NCBI RefSeq assembly: GCF_900099825.1
Contig: NZ_LT629693.1
Location: 2,604,001-2,668,000, forward strand
Source of the DNA: Bradyrhizobium ottawaense
GTDB lineage: Bacteria; Pseudomonadota; Alphaproteobacteria; Rhizobiales; Xanthobacteraceae
Direction of reading: 5' to 3'
DNA: 64,000 nt
The notes under the pieces are model-generated. The model saw nothing but the letters and a program-made list of their open reading frames with translations. It did not search any database and was not told the DNA's origin. Positions 16,873 to 26,411 of the stretch are shown in pieces. The translations under genes and the position numbers were made by a program. The stretch's first letter is position 1. Every line of letters begins with the position of its first letter.

Positions 16873-16887
16873 TTAAAGGGTTGTTAA
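16873..16887 (-). promoter_or_regulatory. Putative CtrA binding box (TTAA-N7-TTAA)
   Basis: TTAA, AGGGTTG, TTAA, with an extra TTAA (16868-16871) one base upstream. It lies 96-110 bp upstream of the outer-membrane protein start and about 185 bp upstream of uvrC, so the barrel gene is the more likely target. Confidence 0.55.
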
Positions 16888-17071
16888 GCGGGGTTACCGC
16901 CCGCTCATCATTCTTAACAATGCGTTACCGGCGCCGTTGCCACAGGCCCAGCCGCGCGAACATGCTTCGTTGCCATGTTCTTGTTCGGGCATGATCTTTC
17001 CGGAAAACCGGCTTTCGCTTTTACGGACCATGGCGCTGGCGATGCGAGCGTCCAGCGCTTAATTTAGGTCC

Positions 17072-19150
17072 ATGGATCACGATTCTGCCGACCATCCGAA
17101 AGCCCCGCGCAAGCCGCGCCGGGGTTCGCAACCGGATTTGCCGCCCGAGGGCCTTAGCTCCGCCGACGTCGATCCCGCGACGCCGGTCGCCGAGGACGAC
17201 GACGAGTCGCGCCTGCCGGAAGCCGTGGAGGAAACCGCCGAGGCCGTCGCCGAAGGCACGCTCGCGGTCGGCCATGCCGCGATCGAAAACGCAGTGCGGC
17301 TGGCACCGACCTCGCCCGGCGTCTACCGCATGCTCAATGCCGGAAACGACGTGCTGTACGTCGGCAAGGCCAAGAACGTCCGCAAGCGGCTGTCGTCCTA
17401 CGCCCGCGTCAACGCCCCGCTGCCGGCCCGTATCCTGCGGATGATCGCAGCTACCGTCACCGTCGAGATCATCTCCACCACCACCGAGACCGAAGCGCTG
17501 CTGCTCGAGGCCAACCTGATCAAGCAGTTGCGGCCGCGCTTCAACGTGCAACTGCGCGACGACAAGTCGTTTCCCTATATCCTGATCACCGGCGACCATT
17601 GGGCGCCGCAGATCCTCAAGCATCGCGGCGCGCAGTCGCGGCCGGGACGTTATTTCGGGCCGTTCGCCAACGCCGGCGCCGTCAACCGCACCATCACGGC
17701 GCTGCAGCGCGCGTTTTTGATCCGCTCCTGCACCGACGGCTTCTTTGAAAGCCGCACCCGGCCCTGCCTGCTTTATCAAATCCGCCGCTGCTCGGGCCCC
17801 TGTACCGGCGAGATCGATTTTCCCGGCTATGCCGAACTGGTGCGCGAGGCCGGCGACTTCCTGTCCGGCCGCAGCCACGACGTCAAGAAGCAGCTCGCCG
17901 GCGAGATGGAGAAGGCCTCGGGCGAACTCGAATTCGAGACCGCGGCACTGTATCGTGACCGCCTCGCCGCACTGTCGGCGATCCAGTCGCAACAGGGCAT
18001 CAATCCGCGCACCGTCGAAGAGGCGGATGTTTTCGCCATCCATCAGGAGGGCGGCTATTCCTGCGTCGAGGTGTTCTTCTTCCGCACCGGTCAGAACTGG
18101 GGCAACCGCGCCTATTTTCCGCGCGCGGAGAAGTCGTTCACCCCGGAGGAAGTGCTGGCCTCGTTCCTGGCGCAATTCTACGACGACAAGCCGCCGCCGA
18201 AACTCATCCTGCTGTCGCACGAGATCGAGGAGAGCGACCTGCTGGCCGACGCGCTTGCGGTCAAGGCCGGCAAGAAGGTCGAAGTCTCGACGCCCAAGCG
18301 CGGCGAAAAGAAAGAGCTGATCGCGCATGCCCTGACCAACGCGCGCGAGGCACTCGGCCGCAAGCTGAGCGATACCGCAACCCAAGGCCGGCTGCTGCAG
18401 GGGATGGCGACCACGCTAGGGTTGACGCAGCCGCCGAAGCGCATCGAGGTCTACGACAACAGCCACATCCAGGGCACCAACGCGGTCGGCGCCATGATCG
18501 TGGCGGGACCGGACGGTTTCATCAAAAACCAGTACCGCAAGTTCAACATCAAGTCCGAAGGCCTGACGCCGGGCGACGACTACGCGATGATGCGCGAGGT
18601 GCTGGAACGGCGCTTCAAGCGGCTGCTGAAGCCGCCGGAGGGCGATGCCGCCAAAACCAAGGAAACATCCAAGGCCGACGACGACTCGTTTCCGCAATGG
18701 CCCGACCTCGTCATCATCGACGGCGGCCGTGGCCAGCTCAATGCTGTCAGGGAGATTTTTGAGGGCCTGGGACTGACCCAGGTGTCGCTGATGGCGGTGG
18801 CAAAAGGCCCCGACCGCGACGCCGGCCGCGAGACCCTGTTCATGCCTGGCCGCGAGGCGATCAAGCTCGAGCCCCGTGACCCCGTGCTGTATTTCATCCA
18901 GCGGCTGCGCGACGAGGCCCATCGTTTCGTGATCGGATCGCACCGCAAACTGCGCAAAAAGGACATCCGGGAGGCCGGCCTGCAGGAAATCCCGGGCATC
19001 GGCCCGTCACGCAAACGTGCCTTGCTGCATCACTTTGGAACGCTGAAGGAAATCGAGCGGGCCTCGATTACCGACCTTGGCAAGGTTCCAGGGGTCAGCG
19101 CCGAAAGTGCCCGCAAGATTTTCGAGTTTTTCCATGCCCAACCGGGTTAA
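17072..19150 (+). CDS. uvrC: Excinuclease ABC subunit C
   Basis: UvrC makes both incisions in nucleotide excision repair, working with UvrA and UvrB. The 692-aa protein has a 70-residue acidic N-terminal tail, then the GIY-YIG nuclease domain ([21 protein letters not shown], about 85-105), a UVR domain (about 270-305, [18 protein letters not shown]), the RNase H-like second nuclease ([34 protein letters not shown]), and a C-terminal helix-hairpin-helix pair ([17 protein letters not shown] and [16 protein letters not shown]). The tail adds to the usual length of about 610. pgsA follows in the same direction. Confidence 0.97.
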   Translation: MDHDSADHPKAPRKPRRGSQPDLPPEGLSSADVDPATPVAEDDDESRLPEAVEETAEAVAEGTLAVGHAAIENAVRLAPTSPGVYRMLNAGNDVLYVGKAKNVRKRLSSYARVNAPLPARILRMIAATVTVEIISTTTETEALLLEANLIKQLRPRFNVQLRDDKSFPYILITGDHWAPQILKHRGAQSRPGRYFGPFANAGAVNRTITALQRAFLIRSCTDGFFESRTRPCLLYQIRRCSGPCTGEIDFPGYAELVREAGDFLSGRSHDVKKQLAGEMEKASGELEFETAALYRDRLAALSAIQSQQGINPRTVEEADVFAIHQEGGYSCVEVFFFRTGQNWGNRAYFPRAEKSFTPEEVLASFLAQFYDDKPPPKLILLSHEIEESDLLADALAVKAGKKVEVSTPKRGEKKELIAHALTNAREALGRKLSDTATQGRLLQGMATTLGLTQPPKRIEVYDNSHIQGTNAVGAMIVAGPDGFIKNQYRKFNIKSEGLTPGDDYAMMREVLERRFKRLLKPPEGDAAKTKETSKADDDSFPQWPDLVIIDGGRGQLNAVREIFEGLGLTQVSLMAVAKGPDRDAGRETLFMPGREAIKLEPRDPVLYFIQRLRDEAHRFVIGSHRKLRKKDIREAGLQEIPGIGPSRKRALLHHFGTLKEIERASITDLGKVPGVSAESARKIFEFFHAQPG

Positions 19151-19248
19151 ACCGGGGGGCGGAGTCACATATGGGTCACTTGGGCGTCGCCCGCCGCAGC
19201 TTAGGTCTGCCGGTTGACCTTCACGCTTGAGCGGTATTGGTAAGACGG

Positions 19249-19875
19249 ATGAACATTGCGACCACCACCAAGGGGCAGGCCAAACAGCCAAAAAGCCTGT
19301 CCCTGCCGAATATCCTGACCTACGCCCGCATCGCCGCGATCCCGGTGGTGGTCGGCTGCGTTTATGGCCAATCGATCATGGACGGCCCGCTGTGGCTGCG
19401 CTGGGTCGCGCTGGCAGTCTTCATCGCCGCCGGCGTAACCGACTATCTGGATGGCTACTATGCGCGAATCTGGGACCAGCAATCCGCCTTCGGCCGGATG
19501 CTCGATCCGATCGCCGACAAGCTGCTGGTGGCTTCCTGCCTGCTGATGCTGGCGGCGGACAACAGCATTCACGGCTGGACACTGTGGGCCGGTATCGTGA
19601 TCCTGTGCCGCGAGATCCTGGTCTCGGGCCTGCGCGAATATCTCGCAGCCTTGCGGGTCAGCGTCCCCGTGACCAAGCTGGCGAAATGGAAGACCACGGT
19701 GCAGCTGGTCGCGATCGGCTTCCTGATCGCCGGCGAAGCCGGCGAGCAGATCCTGCCCTCGACCACCCTGATCGGCATTGTTCTGCTGTGGATGTCGGCG
19801 ATTTTCACGATCTACACCGGCTGGGATTATTTCCGCGCCGGCATCCATCACCTCATCAAGGAGGATGAGGAATGA
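19249..19875 (+). CDS. pgsA: CDP-diacylglycerol--glycerol-3-phosphate 3-phosphatidyltransferase
   Basis: PgsA makes phosphatidylglycerol phosphate from CDP-diacylglycerol and glycerol-3-phosphate in the inner membrane. The 208-aa protein opens with SLPNILTYARIAAIPVVV, and the CDP-alcohol phosphotransferase motif is present in full (DGYYAR, eight residues, G, three, D, three, D, ending DPIADKLL). Several hydrophobic helices follow. The ATG at 19249 was chosen over an upstream in-frame codon as the normal family start. It overlaps moaD by four bases (ATGA), so the two are translationally coupled, with moaE and prmB downstream. Confidence 0.95.
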   Translation: MNIATTTKGQAKQPKSLSLPNILTYARIAAIPVVVGCVYGQSIMDGPLWLRWVALAVFIAAGVTDYLDGYYARIWDQQSAFGRMLDPIADKLLVASCLLMLAADNSIHGWTLWAGIVILCREILVSGLREYLAALRVSVPVTKLAKWKTTVQLVAIGFLIAGEAGEQILPSTTLIGIVLLWMSAIFTIYTGWDYFRAGIHHLIKEDEE

Positions 19876-20123
19876 AGGTCAAATATTTCGCCTGGGTCCG
19901 CGAGCGGATCGGCGTTGCCGAGGAAACGGTCGAGCCGCCGGCCAGCGTGCGCACGGTGGGCGATCTGATCGGCTGGCTGTCCGCGCGCGGCGATACGTAC
20001 GCCTATGCCTTTGAGACGCCGCGGGTAATCCGCGCCGCGATCGACCACGCCCACGTCAAGCCGGATGCGGCGATAGCGGGCGCCCGCGAGATTGCATTCT
20101 TCCCGCCGATGACCGGCGGCTAA
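19872..20123 (+). CDS. moaD: Molybdopterin synthase small subunit
   Basis: MoaD is the ubiquitin-like sulfur carrier of molybdopterin synthase. The 83-aa protein begins KVKYFAWVRERIGVAEE and ends in MTGG, the diglycine tail that carries the thiocarboxylate. It pairs with MoaE, the next gene, to convert precursor Z to molybdopterin. Its ATG overlaps the pgsA stop as ATGA. There is a gap of seven bases to moaE. Confidence 0.96.
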   Translation: MKVKYFAWVRERIGVAEETVEPPASVRTVGDLIGWLSARGDTYAYAFETPRVIRAAIDHAHVKPDAAIAGAREIAFFPPMTGG

Positions 20124-20130
20124 CCCCATC

Positions 20131-20595
20131 ATGAGCGCCGTCACCATCCGCATCCAGGAAGCCGATTTCGACATCGGCCACGAGATCGCGGCGCTGACCA
20201 AAAGCCGGACCGACGTCGGCGCGGTGGTCTCCTTCAGCGGCATCTGCCGCGGCAGCGAGAATGGCGAACCGATCGCGGCGCTGACGCTCGAACATTACCC
20301 CGGCATGGCGGAGGCCGAGATCCGGCGGCATGCCGATGAGGCGATGACGCGCTGGCCGCTGACCGGGCTCACCGTCGTTCATCGCGTCGGCCGCATCACC
20401 CCCGGCGAGAATATCGTCGTGGTGCTGGCGGCGTCCCAGCACCGGCAGGCGGCATTCCAGGCCGCGGAGTTCTTGATGGATTATCTGAAAGCCAGCGCGC
20501 CGTTCTGGAAACGCGAGGAAAGTCAGAAAGGCGCGAGCTGGATTGAAGCGCGCGGCCATGATGAGACCGCCGCGGCGCGTTGGACCAAATCCTGA
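20131..20595 (+). CDS. moaE: Molybdopterin synthase catalytic subunit
   Basis: MoaE is the large subunit of molybdopterin synthase. The 154-aa protein has VTIRIQEADFDIGHEI at its start, GAVVSFSGICRG and the LEHYPGMAEAEIRRHAD segment, then RITPGENIVVVLAASQHRQ and the lysine-containing SAPFWKREE region that contacts the precursor. Its partner MoaD is the preceding gene. The stop overlaps the prmB start by one base (TGATG), which suggests coupled translation. Confidence 0.96.
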   Translation: MSAVTIRIQEADFDIGHEIAALTKSRTDVGAVVSFSGICRGSENGEPIAALTLEHYPGMAEAEIRRHADEAMTRWPLTGLTVVHRVGRITPGENIVVVLAASQHRQAAFQAAEFLMDYLKASAPFWKREESQKGASWIEARGHDETAAARWTKS

Positions 20596-21560
20596 TGGCG
20601 AAGCGCGCAAAACCGGCGGCCAGGCGCAGCCCCGCCGCAGCAAAATTCCCAAAAGTCGGTCCGGGCGAATTGCTGACGCTGCTCGATTTCGTCCGCTTTG
20701 CCGTGAGCCGCTTCATCGAGGCCAGGCTGGTGTTCGCGCACGGCACCACCGATCCCACGGCCGAGGCCGCCTTCCTGATCTGCGAGGCGCTGCATCTTCA
20801 CCCCGACCAGTTCGAGACGTTCGCGACCGCGCGCGTCACGGTGGCCGAAGGCAAAAAGATCCTCGGCCTGATCGAACGCCGCGTCAGCACCCGAAAACCC
20901 GCCGCCTATCTCGTCAACAAGATCTACATGCGCGGGCTGCCGTTCTATGTCGACGAGCGCACCATCGTGCCGCGTTCCTTCATCGGCGAATTGCTGGAGT
21001 CCCATTTCGGCGGTGACGGTAACGAGGAGGGCGGCTCGCTGATCCCGGATCCCGCGGCGGTCGAAAGCGTGCTCGACCTCTGCACCGGCTCGGGCTGTCT
21101 TGCCGTTCTGGCGGCGCACCATTTTCCCAACGCCGAAATCGACGCGGTGGATATTTCAAAGGATGCGCTCGGGGTCGCTGCGCGCAATGTCGGGGATTAT
21201 GGCCTCGCCGATCGCCTCACGCTTCACCGCGGTGATCTGTTTGGGCCGCTCGGCGGCAAACGCTATAATCTCATCATCTCCAATCCGCCCTATGTCGACG
21301 CCGACGGCATGGCGGACCTGCCGCGCGAATGCCGCGCCGAGCCGAAACTCGCCTTTGACGGCGGCGCCGACGGGCTCGATATCGTCAGGCGGATCCTCGA
21401 CCAAGCGCGCGCGCATCTGACGCCGCAAGGCGGGCTGCTGTGCGAGATCGGCCGCTGCCGCCCGCAACTGGAAGACGCCTACCCGGAACTGCCGCTGCTC
21501 TGGCTCGATACCGAGGATTCCGAGGCCGAGGTATTCTGGATCGCGGCGGCCGATCTTTAG
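20595..21560 (+). CDS. prmB: Ribosomal protein L3 N5-glutamine methyltransferase
   Basis: PrmB methylates a glutamine of ribosomal protein L3 using SAM. The 321-aa protein has an N-terminal helical domain (LLDFVRFAVSRF and HGTTDPTAEAAFLI), then a class I methyltransferase domain (VLDLCTGSGCLAVLAA) and the glutamine-binding NPPY motif in LIISNPPYVDADG at about residues 228-236. PRSFIGELLE before the SAM site is a PrmB marker, which argues against the related PrmC/HemK. The ATG at 20595 overlaps the moaE stop; the frame is open slightly further upstream but without family support. Confidence 0.92.
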   Translation: MAKRAKPAARRSPAAAKFPKVGPGELLTLLDFVRFAVSRFIEARLVFAHGTTDPTAEAAFLICEALHLHPDQFETFATARVTVAEGKKILGLIERRVSTRKPAAYLVNKIYMRGLPFYVDERTIVPRSFIGELLESHFGGDGNEEGGSLIPDPAAVESVLDLCTGSGCLAVLAAHHFPNAEIDAVDISKDALGVAARNVGDYGLADRLTLHRGDLFGPLGGKRYNLIISNPPYVDADGMADLPRECRAEPKLAFDGGADGLDIVRRILDQARAHLTPQGGLLCEIGRCRPQLEDAYPELPLLWLDTEDSEAEVFWIAAADL

Positions 21561-21789
21561 CGCTGCCGAACGTTACGGCATAACCGCCCCCTCTTCTCGC
21601 CGGCCTGCCCCTCGCCCCGCAGCGTGAGAAAGCCGGCCAGTTCCGGGCGTGTCGAAAGAACACTAGCCCCGCGAATCAACATTGATGCTAAGCTCGCAGC
21701 GCTTGGGAGAGCGCAGACTGGACCATGCCTGAAGACTTCCGTGTTTTCCCGGGTGGGGGCAGTTCGGACTTGAGGGCGTAGCGCGCGAC

Positions 21790-23307
21790 ATGATTCGCAT
21801 TTCGACGATTTTCATCGCCATCTGCATGGTGCTGGTCGCAGCGTCGCTTGGCCTGGTCCTGCATTCCGTGGCCGGCATCAGCGGATCGGAATCCGCGATC
21901 GTGGCGCTCACCGCGCTGACCTTCCTGATCCTCTACAACGCCGTATCGATGCGGCTGCGCGACCGCTCGGATGTCGGCAGCCAGATCGCGGACCTGTCGC
22001 GCGGCACCGCCGACCTCGCCCGCCAGGTCGCCGAATTCGGCCGGCGCCTCGCCGCCGTCGAAGGCCGGGTGGTGTCGGCGAATTCGACCGGCGCCGACCG
22101 CATCCAGGCCGTGGTCGGCGAGATCAACGAACTCGGCGTGCTGGTCAAGCAGCTCGCGGCCTCCGTCGCCGGCCATGACGACTTGCTGGCCGCGGTACCC
22201 GCCGCGGCAGACAAGCCTGATTCCGGAGAGCAGGACGAACTGCCGCTGGTCGAAGCCAAAACACCGGAGGCAGCACCTGCGATCGCCAGACCGGCGCCGG
22301 TTGCTACCCCTGCTCCGGCCGCCACCAGGCCGGCCATCGCCACGCCGGCGTCGGAACCCGTCGCCACCCAGCCCGCAACGCCTGCACGCAACCAGCCGCA
22401 GCTCCTCGCCGCGGTCAGGAACGCGGTCGAGGAAAACCGGCTCGATATCTACCTGCAGCCGATGGTGACGCTGCCGCAGCGCAAGGTGCGTTTCTACGAG
22501 GCGGTGACGCGGCTGCGCAACGAAAAGGACGAGGTGCTGGCCGCCGACGATTTCATCGCCATCGCCGAAGCCGGCGGACTGATCGGACGCATCGATCACA
22601 TGGTGATGCTGCGCTGTGTGCAGGTGCTGCGCCGCCTGATGGTGCGCAACAAGGAGGTCGGCATATTCTGCAATGTCTCGGCGGCCACGCTCGGTAACCC
22701 TGCGAATTTCGCGCAGTGCCTCGATTTCCTCGAGGCCAACCGCGCGCTGGCGCCGTCCTTCGTGCTGGAATTCAAGCAGGCGACATTCCGCAATCTCGGC
22801 CCGACCGAGACCGAACATCTCGCCGCGCTGTCGCAGCGCGGCTACCGTTTCTCGATCGACCATGTCAGCGATCTCCGGCTCGAGCCCCGGGAACTGGCCG
22901 ACCGCGGCGTGCGTTTCATCAAGGTGCCGGCGGCGCTGCTGCTCGATCCCAGGCAGAGCACGGCCTCGGACATCCACCCCTCCGACCTGTCCGATCTGCT
23001 CGGCCGCTTTGGAATTGACTTGATCGCCGAAAAGATCGAGGGCGAACGCGCCGTGGTGGACCTGCTCGATTACGACGTCCGCTTCGGGCAGGGCTTCCTG
23101 TTTGCGCCGCCCCGGCCGTTGCGGCCCGAGGGGGCATCTGCTACCGGCGGGGCCACCATGAACAAGGCAGAACTCAACGGTTCCAATGGCTCCAATGCTC
23201 CCGATGGCCCCAGCCACCCCGCTCCCGTCGCCGGCCCGGCCTCCGAGCCTCCGCCGCGGACGACCGGCAATGCCGCTCTGGCGCGCCGCGCCGCCGGACC
23301 GGGCTAA
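21790..23307 (+). CDS. Membrane-anchored degenerate EAL domain protein
   Basis: The 505-aa protein starts with two hydrophobic helices (about residues 5-25 and 37-55), then a long coiled-coil-like linker and a proline/alanine-rich stretch (about 130-200), and an EAL domain (about 205-440). Several catalytic positions are altered: the signature reads YEAVTRLR instead of EALLR-type, and the DDFG motif is IDHVSD, so the second metal-binding aspartate is histidine. The asparagine (FCNVSAA), glutamate (LEFKQA), lysine (FIKVPA) and glutamine (GQGFLF) positions remain. It may bind cyclic di-GMP or a partner rather than hydrolyse it. The C-terminal tail is low complexity. Confidence 0.85.
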   Translation: MIRISTIFIAICMVLVAASLGLVLHSVAGISGSESAIVALTALTFLILYNAVSMRLRDRSDVGSQIADLSRGTADLARQVAEFGRRLAAVEGRVVSANSTGADRIQAVVGEINELGVLVKQLAASVAGHDDLLAAVPAAADKPDSGEQDELPLVEAKTPEAAPAIARPAPVATPAPAATRPAIATPASEPVATQPATPARNQPQLLAAVRNAVEENRLDIYLQPMVTLPQRKVRFYEAVTRLRNEKDEVLAADDFIAIAEAGGLIGRIDHMVMLRCVQVLRRLMVRNKEVGIFCNVSAATLGNPANFAQCLDFLEANRALAPSFVLEFKQATFRNLGPTETEHLAALSQRGYRFSIDHVSDLRLEPRELADRGVRFIKVPAALLLDPRQSTASDIHPSDLSDLLGRFGIDLIAEKIEGERAVVDLLDYDVRFGQGFLFAPPRPLRPEGASATGGATMNKAELNGSNGSNAPDGPSHPAPVAGPASEPPPRTTGNAALARRAAGPG

Positions 23308-23322
23308 CCGGCGCGCGATATC

Positions 23323-24177
23323 ATGACCACATTGCGGTTCGTCGAACGGCTGCGCGACCTCGTGGATGGCGTCGAGGTCGTCCTGTCAGATATCTGGGGC
23401 GTGGTGCATAACGGGCTGGAGGCCTTTCCGGAGGCCTGCGAGGCGCTGCATACCTATCGCCAGCGCGGCGGCACCGTCATCCTCATCACCAACGCGCCGC
23501 GGCCGGCCGATTCCGTGCAGCGGCAGTTGCGCAAGCTCGGCGTCGCCGACGAAACCTATGACGCGATCGTCTCTTCCGGTGACTTGGCCCGGCATTTCGT
23601 CGCCGACCACCCGGGCAAGAAGATGTTCTGGCTCGGTCCGGAGCGCGACAATTCGATCTATCGCGGGCTCGATCCCGTCATCGGGCCGCTGGAGCAGGCC
23701 GACTACATCGTCTGCACCGGACCGTTCGACGACGAAACCGAAACGCCGGAAGACTATCGTGCGATGCTGCTGCAGGCGCTCGAACGCAAGCTGCCGTTCG
23801 TCTGCGCCAATCCCGACATCGTGGTCGAACGCGGCGACCGCCTGATCTATTGCGCCGGCGCGATCGCCGAACTCTACCGCGAACTCGGCGGCGAGGTGAT
23901 CTTCTACGGCAAGCCGCACCGGCCGATCTATGAGCGTGCGATGCAGCTTGCCGCCGAACGCCGCGGCCATCCGGCGCCGCTCGACCGCGTGCTGGCGATC
24001 GGGGATTCCGTGCGCACCGATCTCACCGGCGCGCTCGGCTTCGGGATCGATTGCCTGTTCGTGACCCGCGGCATTCATTCCGAGGAATTCGAGGGCATCG
24101 ACCAGCTCGACCCGGCTTCAGTGAGAGAGCTGTTCGGCCATCCGCCCCGCGCGCTGATGCGGGAGCTGCGCTGGTAA
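23323..24177 (+). CDS. TIGR01459-family HAD hydrolase
   Basis: This is a class IIA HAD-superfamily phosphatase of the type often annotated as TIGR01459, 284 aa. The nucleophile motif reads LSDIWGVVHNGLEAF (DxWG in place of DxDG). The serine/threonine motif 2 is ILITNAPRPA, the conserved lysine is in FYGKPHRPIYE, and the acidic motif is VLAIGDSVRTDLTGA. The cap domain insert fits the NagD-like class. The substrate is not known. The gene is 15 bp from the EAL gene and convergent with the CheY-like gene. Confidence 0.88.
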   Translation: MTTLRFVERLRDLVDGVEVVLSDIWGVVHNGLEAFPEACEALHTYRQRGGTVILITNAPRPADSVQRQLRKLGVADETYDAIVSSGDLARHFVADHPGKKMFWLGPERDNSIYRGLDPVIGPLEQADYIVCTGPFDDETETPEDYRAMLLQALERKLPFVCANPDIVVERGDRLIYCAGAIAELYRELGGEVIFYGKPHRPIYERAMQLAAERRGHPAPLDRVLAIGDSVRTDLTGALGFGIDCLFVTRGIHSEEFEGIDQLDPASVRELFGHPPRALMRELRW

Positions 24178-24182
24178 CGAAA

Positions 24183-24233
24183 ATGCCCGGCGCATCTAGT
24201 GCGAAGACGCGCTTCGCGCTTTTGGCCGGGCAT
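24183..24233. repeat. Hairpin repeat related to family C
   Basis: ATGCCCGGC and GCCGGGCAT enclose GCGAAGACGCGCTTCGCGCTT. The same inner block occurs in the family-C copy at 43089-43202. It lies between convergent genes and may act as a bidirectional transcript end. Confidence 0.8.
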
Positions 24234-24256
24234 CGATAAGCTGAAATTCGGATGAC

Positions 24257-24652
24257 TTACGCCGTTGCCATATCCGGGAAGACCGCTTCGATCTTGGTCT
24301 TCAGCGTCGCTGCGTTGAACGGCTTGACGATGTAATTGTTGACGCCGGCCTTCTTGGCCGCGATCACGTTCTCGGTCTTGGACTCGGCCGTGATCATGAT
24401 GAACGGCGTGGTGGCCAGATTGGGATCGGCGCGGACTTCCTTGAGCAGGTCGTAACCGGTCATCGGCTCCATGTTCCAGTCGGAAATCACGAGCCCGTAT
24501 TTCTTGCCGCGCATCTTGTCCAGCGCTGCTGAACCGTCGCTGGCATCATCGATATTCTCAAAGCCGAGCTGCTTCAAAAGATTTCGGATGATACGGATCA
24601 TGGTGTTGTAGTCATCAACGACCAGAACCGACATCGACAAATCAACCGCCAT
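24257..24652 (-). CDS. Single-domain CheY-like response regulator
   Basis: The 131-aa protein is a receiver domain only. It has VLVVDDYNTM (acidic pair), the phospho-acceptor aspartate in LVISDWNMEPM, the TAES switch threonine, and NNYIVKPFNAATL with the conserved lysine. It resembles the CheY proteins of alphaproteobacteria used in chemotaxis or related phosphorelay. No chemotaxis genes are in the window, so the partner kinase is unknown. The start at 24652 (MAVDLSMS) was chosen as the family N-terminus; an earlier ATG adds only four residues. Confidence 0.9.
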   Translation of the reverse strand: MAVDLSMSVLVVDDYNTMIRIIRNLLKQLGFENIDDASDGSAALDKMRGKKYGLVISDWNMEPMTGYDLLKEVRADPNLATTPFIMITAESKTENVIAAKKAGVNNYIVKPFNAATLKTKIEAVFPDMATA

Positions 24653-24891
24653 CTTTTCCCCCACTCAACGCTCACGTCACAAACGATCGGCAGGCCTGCG
24701 CGACCCGCAGTCCTTCCCTGACCAGTAGCAGCAGGCGTTAAACAGCCCGTTAAAGCGAAACCGCCGGATTGCTGTCGTTTTGAGCCAATCCTGCCCGCTT
24801 GACTTCGAACCGGCCGCCGCGTCACGGTCCGGCCGCGAAAGACCCAATTCCCAGCGAATCCCAGCCAAGAAACCTGCCAAGAATCCCTGCA

Positions 24892-25863
24892 ATGACCACT
24901 GGTTTTACCGTTATCCGAGACACCACCCCTGACGCCGCGATCCCGCGGGGGGCCGTCGTCGCCATGGGCAATTTCGATGGCGTCCATCTGGGCCACCGCG
25001 CAGTCATCGCAGCCGCCCTGCAGATGGGCCGCGCCCATGGAAAACCGGCTTTTGCCGTCACTTTCGAACCGCACCCGCGCAGTTTCTTCAGCCCGAACAG
25101 CCCGCAATTCCGTCTCTCCGACGAGGCCAGCAAGTTGCGGCTGCTGGCCGGGACTGGGCTCGACGGTGCCGTGGTGATGACGTTCGACAAGGGCCGCGCC
25201 GGGACATCAGCGCAAGATTTCATTCACCATGATCTGATCCAGCGGCTCGGCATCTCGGGAATTGCGGTCGGCTACGACTTCCATTTCGGCAAGGGGCGCG
25301 TCGGCTCACCCAGCCTGCTGGTCAGCGAGGCGCCGCGGCTCGGGATCGAGGTCGATGTCCAGGCCCATGTCGATATTGCGGAGCGGCCGGTTTCCTCCAG
25401 CGCGATCCGCATGGCGCTGGCGGAAGGCCAGATCGACGACGCCACCGAGATGCTGGGCGGGCCGTGGTTCGTGACCGGCGAGGTGATCCACGGCGAGAAA
25501 CGCGGCCGCGACCTCGGCTATCCCACCGCCAACATCCGTCTCGACAAGACCTGCGGGCTCAAGCACGGCATCTATGCGGTCCGGGTCGGCCGCGGAGCCG
25601 AGCGCTTCGACGCCGTGGCGAGCTACGGCCGCCGCCCGACCTTCGACAACGGCGCGCCGCTGTTGGAAGTGTTCCTGTTCGACTTCAAGGGCGACCTCTA
25701 TGGCTGCAAACTCGACGTCGCCTTTATCGGCTTCATCCGCGACGAGTTGAAATTCGACAGCATCGACACCCTGATCCGGCAAATGAACGAGGACAGCGCC
25801 CGGGCCCGCGCGGTCCTGGCTGCCGCGCCCGATGCGTTTCCAAAGCTCGGAGAAATCGGCTGA
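24892..25863 (+). CDS. ribF: Bifunctional riboflavin kinase / FAD synthetase
   Basis: RibF phosphorylates riboflavin to FMN and adenylates FMN to FAD. The 323-aa protein begins with the adenylyltransferase domain (VVAMGNFDGVHLGHRAVI, with the GNFDGVH and HLGH motifs at about residues 23-33), continues through YDFHFGKGR and SSSAIRMAL (the SSTxIR-type site), and ends with the kinase domain (GEVIHGEKRGRDLGYPTANI, then GIYAVRV and FDFKGDLYG). Length and order match the bacterial bifunctional enzyme. The next gene begins at its stop codon. Confidence 0.96.
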   Translation: MTTGFTVIRDTTPDAAIPRGAVVAMGNFDGVHLGHRAVIAAALQMGRAHGKPAFAVTFEPHPRSFFSPNSPQFRLSDEASKLRLLAGTGLDGAVVMTFDKGRAGTSAQDFIHHDLIQRLGISGIAVGYDFHFGKGRVGSPSLLVSEAPRLGIEVDVQAHVDIAERPVSSSAIRMALAEGQIDDATEMLGGPWFVTGEVIHGEKRGRDLGYPTANIRLDKTCGLKHGIYAVRVGRGAERFDAVASYGRRPTFDNGAPLLEVFLFDFKGDLYGCKLDVAFIGFIRDELKFDSIDTLIRQMNEDSARARAVLAAAPDAFPKLGEIG

Positions 25864-25883
25864 GCAAGACCGAAAAGCAGAAG

Positions 25884-26411
25884 ATGCTGGCGGGCGAGCT
25901 GTACCGTCCAGACGCCGAACTCGGTGCCGATCAGGCGGCGACCAAAGCCTGGCTGGTCCGCTACAATGCGGCGCTGGCGCTGCCGGTATCGCAGCGCCAC
26001 GCGCTTTTGCGCGAACGTCTCGCTCAAGTCGGCAACGAGGCCGTGATCCGACCGCCGTTCTTCTGCGACTACGGCTATAACATCCGTCTCGGCGACAACG
26101 TGTTCCTGAACTTCAACTGCGTCATCCTCGACGTCGTCGAGGTGACAATCGGCGACCGCACCCAGATCGGACCCGCGGTGCAGATCTATGCCGCCGACCA
26201 TCCGCGCGACGCGGAAACGCGGCGCTCCGGCGTCGAATTCGGCCGCCCGGTCCGGATCGGCAGCGACGTCTGGATCGGCGGCGGCGCCATTATCCTGCCC
26301 GGCGTGACCATCGGCGACGGGGCGGTGATCGGGGCAGGCAGCGTGGTCACCAGGGACGTCGGCGCGGGCCAGACCGTTACCGGCAATCCGGCCCGGCCCC
26401 ACCCGCGATAG
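25884..26411 (+). CDS. Maltose/galactoside-type O-acetyltransferase
   Basis: The 175-aa protein (from the first ATG) is a left-handed beta-helix acetyltransferase. It has [10 protein letters not shown], the helical N-terminus, [20 protein letters not shown] with the hexapeptide repeats following ([56 protein letters not shown]) and the C-terminal NPARPHPR. The catalytic histidine is in AADHPR. The family transfers acetyl from acetyl-CoA to sugars such as maltose or galactosides, but the natural acceptor is unknown. Homologues begin eight residues earlier (SKTEKQK), and here the only codon there is CTG at 25860, overlapping the ribF stop. The true start may be that CTG. Confidence 0.88.
   Translation: MLAGELYRPDAELGADQAATKAWLVRYNAALALPVSQRHALLRERLAQVGNEAVIRPPFFCDYGYNIRLGDNVFLNFNCVILDVVEVTIGDRTQIGPAVQIYAADHPRDAETRRSGVEFGRPVRIGSDVWIGGGAIILPGVTIGDGAVIGAGSVVTRDVGAGQTVTGNPARPHPR

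Noticed and set aside
24738..24757. TTAA pair upstream of the CheY-like gene
   Set aside because: The spacing is eight bases, not the seven needed for the CtrA consensus, so it was not called.
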